Source: Candidatus Falkowiibacteriota bacterium (GTDB lineage: Bacteria; Patescibacteriota; Patescibacteriia; Patescibacteriales; SZUA-104). Taken from it: a stretch of DNA of 7,986 bases. The number at the start of each line of letters is the position of its first letter. The stretch's first letter is position 1. Both the position numbers and the translations under genes were made by a program. The stretch is taken from NCBI GenBank assembly GCA_003231075.1, contig QIIF01000044.1, forward strand, positions 1 to 7,986, written 5' to 3'. Positions 1-4,810 of this stretch are shown one piece after another. The notes under the pieces are model-generated. The model made no database searches and was not told the DNA's origin. It saw only the letters and a list, made by a program, of their open reading frames with translations.

Positions 1-107
1 GGGAATGACAAAAGGGAGCGGCGGACGCTTTTAGGATTATGCGGGAGTTGGGATTGGGGATCACTAATGATGATATTAGGAAAATTGGGGTTGGGGAGAT
101 ATTTTAA
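1..107 (+). pseudogene. C-terminal remnant of an RPADAF-type domain protein (cut by window edge)
   Basis: Reading from base 21 gives ADAFRIMRELGLGITN followed by DDIRKIGVGEIF and a TAA at 105-107. The same peptide block recurs at 1038-1086, where it is preceded by YYLNRP. Here the frame runs back only to a TGA at 6-8, and the expected YYLNRP block is missing. The bases before it read better in frame 1 (GNDKRER), so a deletion or frameshift near base 18-20 is likely. I know this block as a short C-terminal domain of CPR proteins of unknown function, from memory. The upstream part of the gene lies outside the window, so a true short gene cannot be excluded. Confidence 0.5.
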
Positions 108-206
108 TTCTACCGGCCTTTAGGCCAGGGTTCGGGCGGCTTTAGCCGCGTAGCGTGGCGGTATGCGGCTAAAGCCGCCAGAACCATGAGCTGAAGCTCG
201 GTAGAA
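108..206. repeat. 99-bp REP/MITE-like palindromic element, copy 1
   Basis: The element starts TTCTACCGGCC and ends CTCGGTAGAA, so its ends are inverted repeats. Each half contains two mini-hairpins with TTTA-type loops: GGCC-TTTA-GGCC (115-126) and GCGGC-TTTA-GCCGC (136-149) on the left, and GCGGC-TAAA-GCCGC (165-178) and GAGCT-GA-AGCTC (188-199) on the right. The two halves are also inverted repeats of each other over about 45 bp. A second copy lies at 6873-6970. No transposase is present here. By analogy with REP/BIME sequences it could be mobilised in trans by a REP-associated tyrosine transposase (inference). It begins directly after the stop codon of the remnant at 1-107. Confidence 0.88.
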
Positions 207-244
207 GGAAAGTGGAAAGTGTTTGGGCGGACAATTATTTTGGC

Positions 245-272
245 TTGTTTTCCGCATAAATTGTGCTATAAT
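245..272 (+). promoter_or_regulatory. Probable sigma70-type promoter of hicBA
   Basis: TTGTTT (245-250) and a perfect TATAAT (267-272) are separated by 16 bp, and TG one base before the -10 box (264-265) makes it an extended -10. Transcription would start near 279, about 40 bases before the first possible hicB start. Confidence 0.6.
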
Positions 273-296
273 GTTGGCATAAGTAAAAAATGTTAT

Positions 297-314
297 TAAT
301 ATGTACTAATATTA
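297..314. promoter_or_regulatory. Possible HicB operator: TAATAT-N6-ATATTA
   Basis: A perfect 6-bp inverted repeat with a 6-bp spacer lies just downstream of the predicted transcription start and before the hicB start. HicB antitoxins often repress their own operon through palindromic sites near the promoter. In AT-rich sequence such a small palindrome could arise by chance, so this is tentative. Confidence 0.25.
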
Positions 315-317
315 CAA

Positions 318-668
318 ATGTTGTTTAAATTTATGCGTAAATACATATATAGTTTAGCTAATTTAATTAGAAAAGTTGGGTTTGATTTAAATGAAAAAAA
401 TGACAGACGCGTGATTGAAATGCAAAAAGAAATTTCTAAAATTGGTAAAATTGAATTTAAAATTGAGCAGTATCCTGATGGCTCATGGGTTGCGGAATCA
501 GTAAATATTGACGGCATTATCACCGGAGGAAAAACCACTAAAAATATGTCAGCCACTATAAAAGACGCGGTTTTCACTTATTTTGAAATACCGCCTTATC
601 TTTGCGTTGACACTTTGCTTAAGGGTGATAATGAGCCCGTTATATTAACTCAAAGAATGTATGCCTAA
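318..668 (+). CDS. hicB: HicB-family antitoxin
   Basis: Predicted antitoxin that binds and neutralises the HicA mRNA-cleaving toxin encoded next to it. The recognisable HicB core runs from about residue 44: KIEFKIEQYPDGSWVAESVNIDGIITGG, with the D/E-G-W-V-A pattern and glycine-rich turn of the partial RNase-H-like fold, then a helix (NMSATIKDAVFTYFEIP). I see no helix-turn-helix or ribbon-helix-helix tail. The start is uncertain. The 318 start gives 116 residues and fits the promoter at 245-272. ATG at 333 or 420 is also possible, and the latter gives 82 residues, closer to the usual HicB length. No Shine-Dalgarno site helps decide. The gene overlaps hicA by 8 bases, which suggests coupled translation. 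Antitoxin-first order is one of the known hic arrangements. Confidence 0.75.
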   Translation: MLFKFMRKYIYSLANLIRKVGFDLNEKNDRRVIEMQKEISKIGKIEFKIEQYPDGSWVAESVNIDGIITGGKTTKNMSATIKDAVFTYFEIPPYLCVDTLLKGDNEPVILTQRMYA

Positions 669-861
669 CCGAAGTTTTTCAGATATTACGCAATCTCAAT
701 GGGAAAGAGCTTGTTTTAAATTGGGTTTAAATGTGGACAAGAAATCAGGCAAAGGAAGCCATATCCTCGTGAAACATCCAAGCACAAATCATAAATACAC
801 AATCCAGAAAAATCTGCATAAGTTTATAAATATAAAAATATTTAAAAAAATGCTTGAATGA
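661..861 (+). CDS. hicA: HicA-family mRNA interferase toxin, C-terminus cut by TGA
   Basis: Predicted HicA toxin, a small double-stranded-RNA-binding-fold ribonuclease that cleaves mRNA when not held by HicB. The signature GKGSHILVKHP contains the GSH histidine expected to be catalytic (around residue 34), followed by a beta strand (KYTIQ) and a C-terminal helix (KFINIKIFKKMLE). ATG at 661 lies inside the last codons of hicB. The frame stops at TGA 859-861 after 66 residues. It then stays open for 12 codons to TAA 898-900, reading GFDEESIWEALN, which looks like a natural continuation of the helix. Trp (TGG) at that place would restore a 79-residue protein. The toxin may therefore be slightly truncated, inactive or subject to readthrough. 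No TGA reassignment is supported by the other genes. Confidence 0.75.
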   Translation: MPNRSFSDITQSQWERACFKLGLNVDKKSGKGSHILVKHPSTNHKYTIQKNLHKFINIKIFKKMLE

Positions 862-905
862 GGTTTTGATGAAGAGAGTATTTGGGAGGCGTTAAATTAA
901 AATGA

Positions 906-1160
906 AACATTAAAAATTATTTAAACTCAAAATTCCCAAGCAGATTATCGGGGAAGATATTATTGGATGTGGAGCAAAACGGCGAGGCGTATTATGTTAA
1001 TCCGGATGATTTAAAGGGGTATTATCTTAACCGCCCGGCGGACGCTTTCAGGATTATGCGGGAGCTGGGATTGGGAATTACTAATAATAAGTTATTCGCT
1101 TCGCGAACCCGCCCCTACAAAAGCGGGACATGCGAATTATTAATATTGAAATTTATTTGA
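906..1160 (+). pseudogene. Remnant of an RPADAF-type C-terminal domain, interrupted by a palindromic insert
   Basis: The frame is open from just after TGA 903-905 and reads SRLSGKILLDVEQNGEAYYV, then NPDDLKGYYLNRP and ADAFRIMRELGLGITN. The domain resemblance begins upstream of the only possible start (TTG 963), at about base 936, so the gene lacks a proper beginning. After GITN the frame enters a palindromic element (1091-1140) that supplies an unrelated tail ending at TGA 1158-1160. In the first remnant (1-107) the same position continues as DDIRKIGVGEIF. Over about 48 bases the two remnants differ at only a handful of positions, which suggests duplication. A short translated gene from TTG 963 is possible, but I think a decayed fragment is more likely. 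Confidence 0.6.
1091..1140. repeat. Small palindromic element inside the domain remnant
   Basis: Two nested hairpins sit between outer inverted arms. TTCGC-TTC-GCGAA occupies 1095-1107 and CCCGC (1108-1112) pairs with GCGGG (1123-1127). ATTCGC (1094-1099) also pairs with GCGAAT (1132-1137), and the arms extend imperfectly outward through AT-rich sequence from 1083 to 1147. It begins exactly where similarity to the remnant at 1-107 stops, as expected of an insertion. Confidence 0.55.
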
Positions 1161-1223
1161 TTTAAACTGAATTTTTTATTTTCAAAAATATTCAAATTCC
1201 TTAACGGTAAATTATTTAAAATA

Positions 1224-2342
1224 ATGGAGAAAAAAGACGGTAAAAATAAAAAAAAGCGCGCGAAATGGCTGTGGATAACGGCCATTTTTGCGTTGGCTGT
1301 TTTCGCCGCGGTTTTAGTGTACGCGGTTTTAAGTTATAGATCAGTCATTTACGGAGAAGTGAATATTGTACCGAATAATAAAATTGACAAACAGACGGTA
1401 AAAAAAGAATGTTCCGATTGCGTACGCAGGTATATTGACGGAGTTTATGTAAAGCCGGGTGAAGAAAATCCGTATCCGTCAGCCGTGATTATAGAAAATC
1501 ATCCGGACGCGCGCCCGCAATTCGGATTGGCGCAAGCCAATTTGGTTTACGAGGCCGAAGCGGAGGGCGGCATTACCAGATTTTTGGCGATTTTTGCCGG
1601 CGGCCAAAATTTGAAAAAAATAGGCCCCGTAAGGAGCGCCCGCCCGTATTTTGTCGGCTGGGCGCGCGGATTGTCGGCTCTTTTCGCGCATAGCGGCGGC
1701 AGTCCGGAAGCGCTGGCGCAAATCGCCCAAGAAAACATCTTTGATCTTAATGAATTTTATAACGAAAAGTATTTTTGGCGCGATAAATCAAAAAACGCCC
1801 CGCATAATCTTTTTACTTCAAGCGAAAAATTAGATAAATATCTTGAATTAAAAAATAAAAAACAAGGAACATTTTTAAGCTGGCGGTTTAAAGATGACGA
1901 GAATCGCGAGGGACTAAGTTCCGAAGCTTCGGAACTTAGTCCCGTCGGCGGCATAGCGATTAATTTTAAATCGCCCGAATTCGCGGTGAAATGGAAGTAT
2001 GACGCGCGAAACAACGATTATGTCCGTTATATGGGCGGTCAAGCCCATATAGACGCGAGCGGCAAAGATATCAGGGCGAAAAATATTGCCATAATGTATG
2101 TGAAAGCGCGGGTTATTGATGAGAAATTAAGATTAAAAATGGAATACATCGGAACAGGAAAGGCTTTTATTTGCCTTGACGGCAAATGCGAAGAAGGGGA
2201 GTGGCGTAAAAAAACAGACGCTAGCCGTATTCGTTTTTATAAAAAAAATGGAAAAGAATTTATATTTAACGCCGGTATAACATGGATAGAAGCGGTTCGT
2301 CCGGAAATTAATGTGATTATCACGCCGTTCAGTCCGCAGTAG
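1224..2342 (+). CDS. Membrane-anchored DUF3048 (YerB-type) protein
   Basis: A 372-residue protein of unknown biochemical function. Residues 1-14 are strongly basic and 15-37 form a single membrane segment, so the rest probably lies outside the membrane. The N-terminal DUF3048 domain (about 73-205) shows NPYPSAVIIENHPDARPQFG, LVYEAEAEGGITRFLAIF, KKIGPVRSARPYF and HSGGSPEAL. The C-terminal domain (about 242-368) ends with the typical GTGKAFICLDGKCEEGEW and GITWIEAVRPE pattern. Cysteine pairs occur at C63/C66 and C317/C322. Residues 230-240 (GLSSEASELSP) are encoded by a perfect palindrome and look like an insertion in the inter-domain linker. ATG 1224 has no Shine-Dalgarno site but gives a sensible cytoplasmic start before the anchor. 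B. subtilis YerB is a putative lipoprotein of this family; here the lipobox is replaced by a plain anchor. Confidence 0.85.
   Translation: MEKKDGKNKKKRAKWLWITAIFALAVFAAVLVYAVLSYRSVIYGEVNIVPNNKIDKQTVKKECSDCVRRYIDGVYVKPGEENPYPSAVIIENHPDARPQFGLAQANLVYEAEAEGGITRFLAIFAGGQNLKKIGPVRSARPYFVGWARGLSALFAHSGGSPEALAQIAQENIFDLNEFYNEKYFWRDKSKNAPHNLFTSSEKLDKYLELKNKKQGTFLSWRFKDDENREGLSSEASELSPVGGIAINFKSPEFAVKWKYDARNNDYVRYMGGQAHIDASGKDIRAKNIAIMYVKARVIDEKLRLKMEYIGTGKAFICLDGKCEEGEWRKKTDASRIRFYKKNGKEFIFNAGITWIEAVRPEINVIITPFSPQ
1910..1943. repeat. Perfect 34-bp palindrome inserted in frame in the DUF3048 gene
   Basis: GGGACTAAGTTCCGAAG is followed at once by its exact reverse complement, with no loop, centred between 1926 and 1927. 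It lies in phase with the reading frame and encodes GLSSEASELSP. The codon phase is symmetrical, so the opposite strand encodes the same peptide. It has no stop codon on either strand in that phase. Confidence 0.92.
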
Positions 2343-2369
2343 AAGCAATTTATAGGTATGTTTGATGTA

Positions 2370-2397
2370 TTGACTTTTTCAGCGATTTTTATATAAT
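2370..2397 (+). promoter_or_regulatory. Strong sigma70-type promoter of the atp operon
   Basis: TTGACT (2370-2375) and a perfect TATAAT (2392-2397) are spaced by 16 bp, 27 bases after the DUF3048 stop codon. Transcription should start near 2404, leaving a leader of about 55 bases before the first atp start codon. This is the best promoter match in the window. Confidence 0.8.
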
Positions 2398-2424
2398 ATA
2401 GTTGGCTGTGCATAACATTAGCCC

Positions 2425-2458
2425 AAGAACAAGTCTCTTGCTTGTTTTTTGTTTTTTT
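2425..2458 (+). terminator. Terminator-like hairpin in the atp leader (possible attenuator)
   Basis: AACAAG (2428-2433) pairs with CTTGTT (2441-2446) around a 7-base loop, and AAG (2425-2427) extends the stem to 9 bp with T2447-2449, including one G-U pair. A T-rich tract runs to 2458, directly against the ATG at 2459. An alternative inner stem CAAG-TCT-CTTG (2430-2440) competes with it. It lies downstream of the atp promoter. It could therefore end transcripts of the DUF3048 gene, attenuate atp transcription, or both. Confidence 0.5.
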
Positions 2459-2737
2459 ATGCAAAACAAGAAATCTTTTAAAAAAATGGCGTATGCTTAC
2501 GCGGCATACGGCGGAGCATCGGTTTTTGGCCCGATGTTTATTTTGGGCGGCATAGGATATATTATTGACAGATTTTTAGGAACGAGATTTTTTGTGTTTG
2601 CCGGAATAACGGCGGCGTTTATAGTGACGAATATTTTAATATACGGGAAAACGAAAAAGTTGTCAGAGATGATGAGTAAGGCGAGCAAGGCGGAAAAAGA
2701 GCAAAAAGAACAAGAAAATCAAGAGAAGCGGGACTAA
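2459..2737 (+). CDS. atpI: ATP synthase accessory protein AtpI/AtpZ family
   Basis: A 92-residue membrane protein at the head of the ATP synthase operon. Members of the AtpI/AtpZ family help assemble the c-ring or form small Mg2+/Ca2+ channels beside the enzyme; they are not part of its catalytic core. Two membrane segments are visible, about residues 17-36 and 42-61. Between them is the family signature GGIGYIIDRFLGT, with Asp37 in the D-x-x-x-G-T turn. A highly charged Lys/Glu-rich tail (64-92) follows. ATG 2459 is chosen because it gives the usual short basic N-terminus. The frame is open further upstream to a GTG at 2408, but that would translate the leader hairpin. ATG 2486 is a second possibility. 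The gene is followed by a 91-base spacer with a hairpin before atpB. Confidence 0.8.
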   Translation: MQNKKSFKKMAYAYAAYGGASVFGPMFILGGIGYIIDRFLGTRFFVFAGITAAFIVTNILIYGKTKKLSEMMSKASKAEKEQKEQENQEKRD

Positions 2738-2766
2738 TATTAATAAAGCCATAATGCCGAAATTTT

Positions 2767-2822
2767 AATGTCAAATCAAGTTCAAATGATAATTTGAGCT
2801 TTGGATTTTTAAACTTTACATT
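2767..2822. repeat. Inverted repeat in the atpI-atpB spacer
   Basis: TCAAAT-GATA-ATTTGA (2782-2797) forms a perfect inner hairpin. It extends outward, with a 2-base bulge, so that AAATCAAGTTCAAAT (2773-2787) pairs with the stretch 2792-2808. AATGT (2767-2771) and ACATT (2818-2822) close the structure. It ends 6 bases before the atpB ATG. Confidence 0.65.
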
Positions 2823-2828
2823 TGAAAT

Positions 2829-3641
2829 ATGAAATTAAACATATCGTTATCACCGGAAGTGCTTTTTAATATAGGTTGGTTTCCTGTAACTAATTCCTTT
2901 ATATGGACATTAGTCCTAAGCTTGTTTTTAATAGTAACGACTATTGTTATCGGTAAAAAATTAAAAATGATTCCCGGCGGCACGCAGAATTTTGTGGAAT
3001 TAATTATAGAAGAATCTTATTCTTTCGTTAAATCCATAATTGGAACGGATGAAAAAGCAAAAAAAGTTTTTCCTCTTGTGTTTACAATGTTTTTATTGAT
3101 ATTATTGGCGAATTTAGCCACTTTTATCCCCGGGCAAGCCGCTATTTCAATTGCGAAAGAGAATGGTCCGGTGCCTCTTTTTAGGGCGGTAATGGCTGAT
3201 TACGGATTGGTTTTTGTTTTAACGATAATAACGGTTGTGTTAACCCAGATTATAGCTATAATAGTAAGCGGACCATTCGGCTATATCGGCAGATTTATAA
3301 ATTTAAGCGGAATAAAAGCATTTTTTAAGGAAGCTATTCATGGGAAATTTAAATTCGGAGTATTGGCGCAAGGTTTTTTGGATTTATTTTTGGGTATTAT
3401 GGATATAGTGGGAGAGATCGCTAAAATAATTTCTTTGTCGTTCCGTTTGTTTGGAAATATTTTTGCCGGCGAAGTATTGGGGGGAGTAATGCTTTTTTTA
3501 GCTCCGTTTTTTACGCCATTGCCTTTTATGTTTTTGGGCATTATAACCGCGATTGTGCAGGCGTTTGTTTTTGCCGTATTAACGCTTATATTTATAACAA
3601 TGGCGATAGAAACCGGAGAAAAACAGGAGGGCGCGGCATAG
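2829..3641 (+). CDS. atpB: F1Fo ATP synthase subunit a
   Basis: A 270-residue stator subunit that forms the two half-channels carrying ions to and from the c-ring. Membrane segments are visible at about 24-42, 82-101, 126-147, 178-196 (with the following amphipathic stretch) and 232-259. The essential arginine is R206 in SLSFRLFGNIFAGE, matching E. coli R210 in its conserved L-R-L-F-G-N context. Other family marks are the NLATFIPG segment near residue 94-102 and HGKFKFG. Where E. coli has a histidine in the last helix, this protein has glutamine (Q244 in IVQAFVF). Length is normal for bacterial subunit a. ATG 2829 has no Shine-Dalgarno site and follows a hairpin by 6 bases. It is the second gene of a canonical atp operon. 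Confidence 0.95.
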   Translation: MKLNISLSPEVLFNIGWFPVTNSFIWTLVLSLFLIVTTIVIGKKLKMIPGGTQNFVELIIEESYSFVKSIIGTDEKAKKVFPLVFTMFLLILLANLATFIPGQAAISIAKENGPVPLFRAVMADYGLVFVLTIITVVLTQIIAIIVSGPFGYIGRFINLSGIKAFFKEAIHGKFKFGVLAQGFLDLFLGIMDIVGEIAKIISLSFRLFGNIFAGEVLGGVMLFLAPFFTPLPFMFLGIITAIVQAFVFAVLTLIFITMAIETGEKQEGAA

Positions 3642-3685
3642 CGCTTTATAGTTTTTGAAGCATAGTTTTGTATTTTAAACATTAT

Positions 3686-3751
3686 CATTGCTTCATTGTT
3701 TTATTACCTCATTGCCGGCCGTAAATCAAGCAATGGAATAATGAAGCAATG
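3686..3751. repeat. Inverted repeat in the atpB-atpE spacer
   Basis: CATTGCTTCATT (3686-3697) is the exact reverse complement of AATGAAGCAATG (3740-3751). Inside it, CATTGC (3710-3715) pairs with GCAATG (3730-3735). The CATTG/CAATG word therefore occurs several times in both orientations. The 198-base spacer from 3642 to 3839 contains no gene that I can support. Confidence 0.7.
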
Positions 3752-3797
3752 GAACAATAATAAATTAAATAAACTTGTTTGTTGATTTTAATGTTAT

Positions 3798-3820
3798 TGA
3801 TATTTAATGTATTAATATCA
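3798..3820. repeat. Small near-palindrome just before atpE
   Basis: TGATAT (3798-3803) pairs with ATATCA (3815-3820), and TAAT (3805-3808) with ATTA (3811-3814), leaving one unpaired T and a 2-base centre. It ends 19 bases before the atpE ATG. Such AT-only palindromes can be chance; a binding site or weak hairpin is possible. Confidence 0.35.
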
Positions 3821-3839
3821 GCAGACAGTAATAATCAGT

Positions 3840-4070
3840 ATGGAAGTAGAAAGCGCAAAAGTATTAGCGGCGGGCTTAGCGGTAGGGCTAGGCGCTATCG
3901 GACCGGCGTTGGGTGAAGGCATTATCGCCGGCAGGGCGTTGGAAGCCATCGGCCGAAATCCCGAGGCAAGTCCGAAAATTATGCCTTTTATGTTCGCCAC
4001 TATGGCTATTGCCGAATCAACGGCTATTTACGCGTTGGTTGTGGCTTTACTTATTCTTTTTGTTGTTTAA
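3840..4070 (+). CDS. atpE: F1Fo ATP synthase subunit c, probable Na+-type two-carboxylate site
   Basis: A 76-residue hairpin protein whose copies form the rotating membrane ring. Helix 1 is about residues 7-32, the polar loop contains R39-N40-P41 (contact to the central stalk), and helix 2 is about 48-74. The ion-carrying carboxylate is E59. Against the Ilyobacter tartaricus sequence as I remember it, there is a gapless offset of six. E59-S60-T61-x-x-Y64 then matches E65-S66-T67-x-x-Y70, I57 matches V63, and E26 stands in place of Q32. The E26/E59 pair resembles the two-carboxylate Na+ ring of Fusobacterium nucleatum. Sodium coupling is thus inferred, not shown. ATG 3840 has no Shine-Dalgarno site. 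The gene is bracketed by hairpin-forming spacers, including a terminator-like one right after it. Confidence 0.95.
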   Translation: MEVESAKVLAAGLAVGLGAIGPALGEGIIAGRALEAIGRNPEASPKIMPFMFATMAIAESTAIYALVVALLILFVV

Positions 4071-4081
4071 AAGCAGAGTAT

Positions 4082-4144
4082 ATCCGGCTTTCGCGAAAAA
4101 GATTGGTGATAGCCCGATAAATAAGGCCGGATTTCTTTGTTTTT
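4082..4144 (+). terminator. Terminator-like structure after atpE
   Basis: ATCCGGC (4082-4088) pairs with GCCGGAT (4126-4132), extended by TTT/AAG pairs to 10 bp with one G-U. The 32-base loop includes a small TTTCGCGAAA palindrome. A T-rich tract (TTTCTTTGTTTTT, 4132-4144) follows. The long loop makes a fully efficient terminator doubtful. Partial termination or a protected 3' end for atpB-atpE messages are alternatives. Confidence 0.5.
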
Positions 4145-4148
4145 AAAA

Positions 4149-4227
4149 TCTACGAATTACGAATATATTACGAATTTACGAATATGATTAAATTCTAATC
4201 AATTGTAACTAATTCGTAGTTCGTAGA
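4149..4227. repeat. Long inverted repeat in the atpE-atpF spacer, built from TACGAAT words
   Basis: The 23-base arms 4149-4171 and 4205-4227 match as reverse complements at 19 of 23 positions without gaps. GATTA (4186-4190) and TAATC (4196-4200) make a second hairpin in the middle. The left arm and loop contain four TACGAAT copies (4151, 4158, 4169, 4177). The right arm has the inverted word at 4212-4218 and a degenerate copy next to it. The arm's end overlaps the putative ribosome binding site AGAGG (4225-4229) of atpF. Confidence 0.75.
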
Positions 4228-4239
4228 GGTTTTAACACT

Positions 4240-4731
4240 ATGGGATTATTTAGAGCATTGGGATTAGATGTAAAAATATTAATCGCGCAATTTATAAATT
4301 TTGCGATTCTTTTATTTGTTTTGTACAAATTCGGCTATAAACCGGTATTCGCGCTATTGGAAGACAGAAAAAAGAAAATAGAAAAAGGTGTTCACGATGC
4401 TGAGAAATCGGGAGAAAAATTAAAAGAAATTGAAGAAAAAGAAAAAAAAGTTTTGGCGGCGGCGAAGAAAGAAGCGTTCGTTATTATTGAAAAAGCAAAA
4501 GAACAGGCGGAAAAAAGGCAGGGAGAAATTATTAAAAAAGCGAAAGAGGAAGTCGGCGAAATTATAAATCAGGAAAAGGCGAAAATTCAGCAAGAAAAAG
4601 CGAAAACATTAAAAGAGTTAAAGAGAGAAGTTGTCGGCTTAGTGGCTGTTTCGTTAGAAAAGATTTTAGGAGAGAAGATGGATGGCAAGAAAGACGAGGA
4701 ATTGATTAAGAAAATGATAAGCAAGAAGTAA
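4240..4731 (+). CDS. atpF: F1Fo ATP synthase subunit b
   Basis: A 163-residue peripheral-stalk subunit that links subunit a in the membrane to delta and alpha on F1. The N-terminal membrane helix is about residues 11-33 (KILIAQFINFAILLFVLYKF), followed by the typical YKPVFALLEDRKKKIEKG turn. From about 45 to 128 the protein is an almost uninterrupted charged Lys/Glu/Ala helix expected to form a coiled coil. The C-terminal part (VVGLVAVSLEKILGEKM) is the delta-binding end. Length is normal. This is the only gene here with a plausible Shine-Dalgarno site, AGAGG at 4225-4229, 10 bases before ATG 4240. That site lies at the end of the spacer inverted repeat and could be masked by it. Confidence 0.93.
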   Translation: MGLFRALGLDVKILIAQFINFAILLFVLYKFGYKPVFALLEDRKKKIEKGVHDAEKSGEKLKEIEEKEKKVLAAAKKEAFVIIEKAKEQAEKRQGEIIKKAKEEVGEIINQEKAKIQQEKAKTLKELKREVVGLVAVSLEKILGEKMDGKKDEELIKKMISKK

Positions 4732-4733
4732 TA

Positions 4734-4805
4734 AGACAATAACAAATAGACAATGGGTAAAAGCAAACGCGAGATCAAGTTTATATTTCCTATTGTCTGT
4801 TGTCT
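4734..4805. repeat. Inverted repeat in the atpF-atpH spacer
   Basis: AGACAATGGG (4748-4757) pairs with CCTATTGTCT (4789-4798) as a 10-bp stem with one G-U. An outer stem AGACAA (4734-4739) pairs with TTGTCT (4800-4805) across an 8-base bulge. The AGACAA word is thus present twice on each side. The structure ends 5 bases before the atpH ATG and fills nearly the whole spacer. Confidence 0.7.
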
Positions 4806-4810
4806 AAATT

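Noticed and set aside
859..861. TGA read as Gly or Trp (genetic code 25 or 4)
   Set aside because: The long conserved atp genes and the DUF3048 gene contain no internal TGA and use ordinary Gly and TGG Trp codons, so the standard code fits; the hicA TGA is better explained as a mutation or real stop.
1479..2014. Minus-strand open frames across the DUF3048 gene
   Set aside because: Shadows of the plus-strand gene with no family resemblance; the only shared peptide comes from the 34-bp palindrome.
2408..2458. Upstream GTG start for the AtpI/AtpZ protein
   Set aside because: It would translate the leader hairpin and T-tract into a non-family N-terminus; ATG 2459 gives the usual short basic start.
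3782..3808. Internal promoter before atpE
   Set aside because: TTGATT and TTTAAT-type boxes are present but spacing and match are poor, and such boxes are common in AT-rich spacers.
3913..4146. Overlapping plus-strand frame across atpE
   Set aside because: Out-of-frame shadow of subunit c that runs into the terminator-like structure.
4149..4183. CRISPR-like direct repeats (TACGAAT words)
   Set aside because: Units are only 7 bases, spacing is irregular with no spacers of even length, and no cas gene is nearby.
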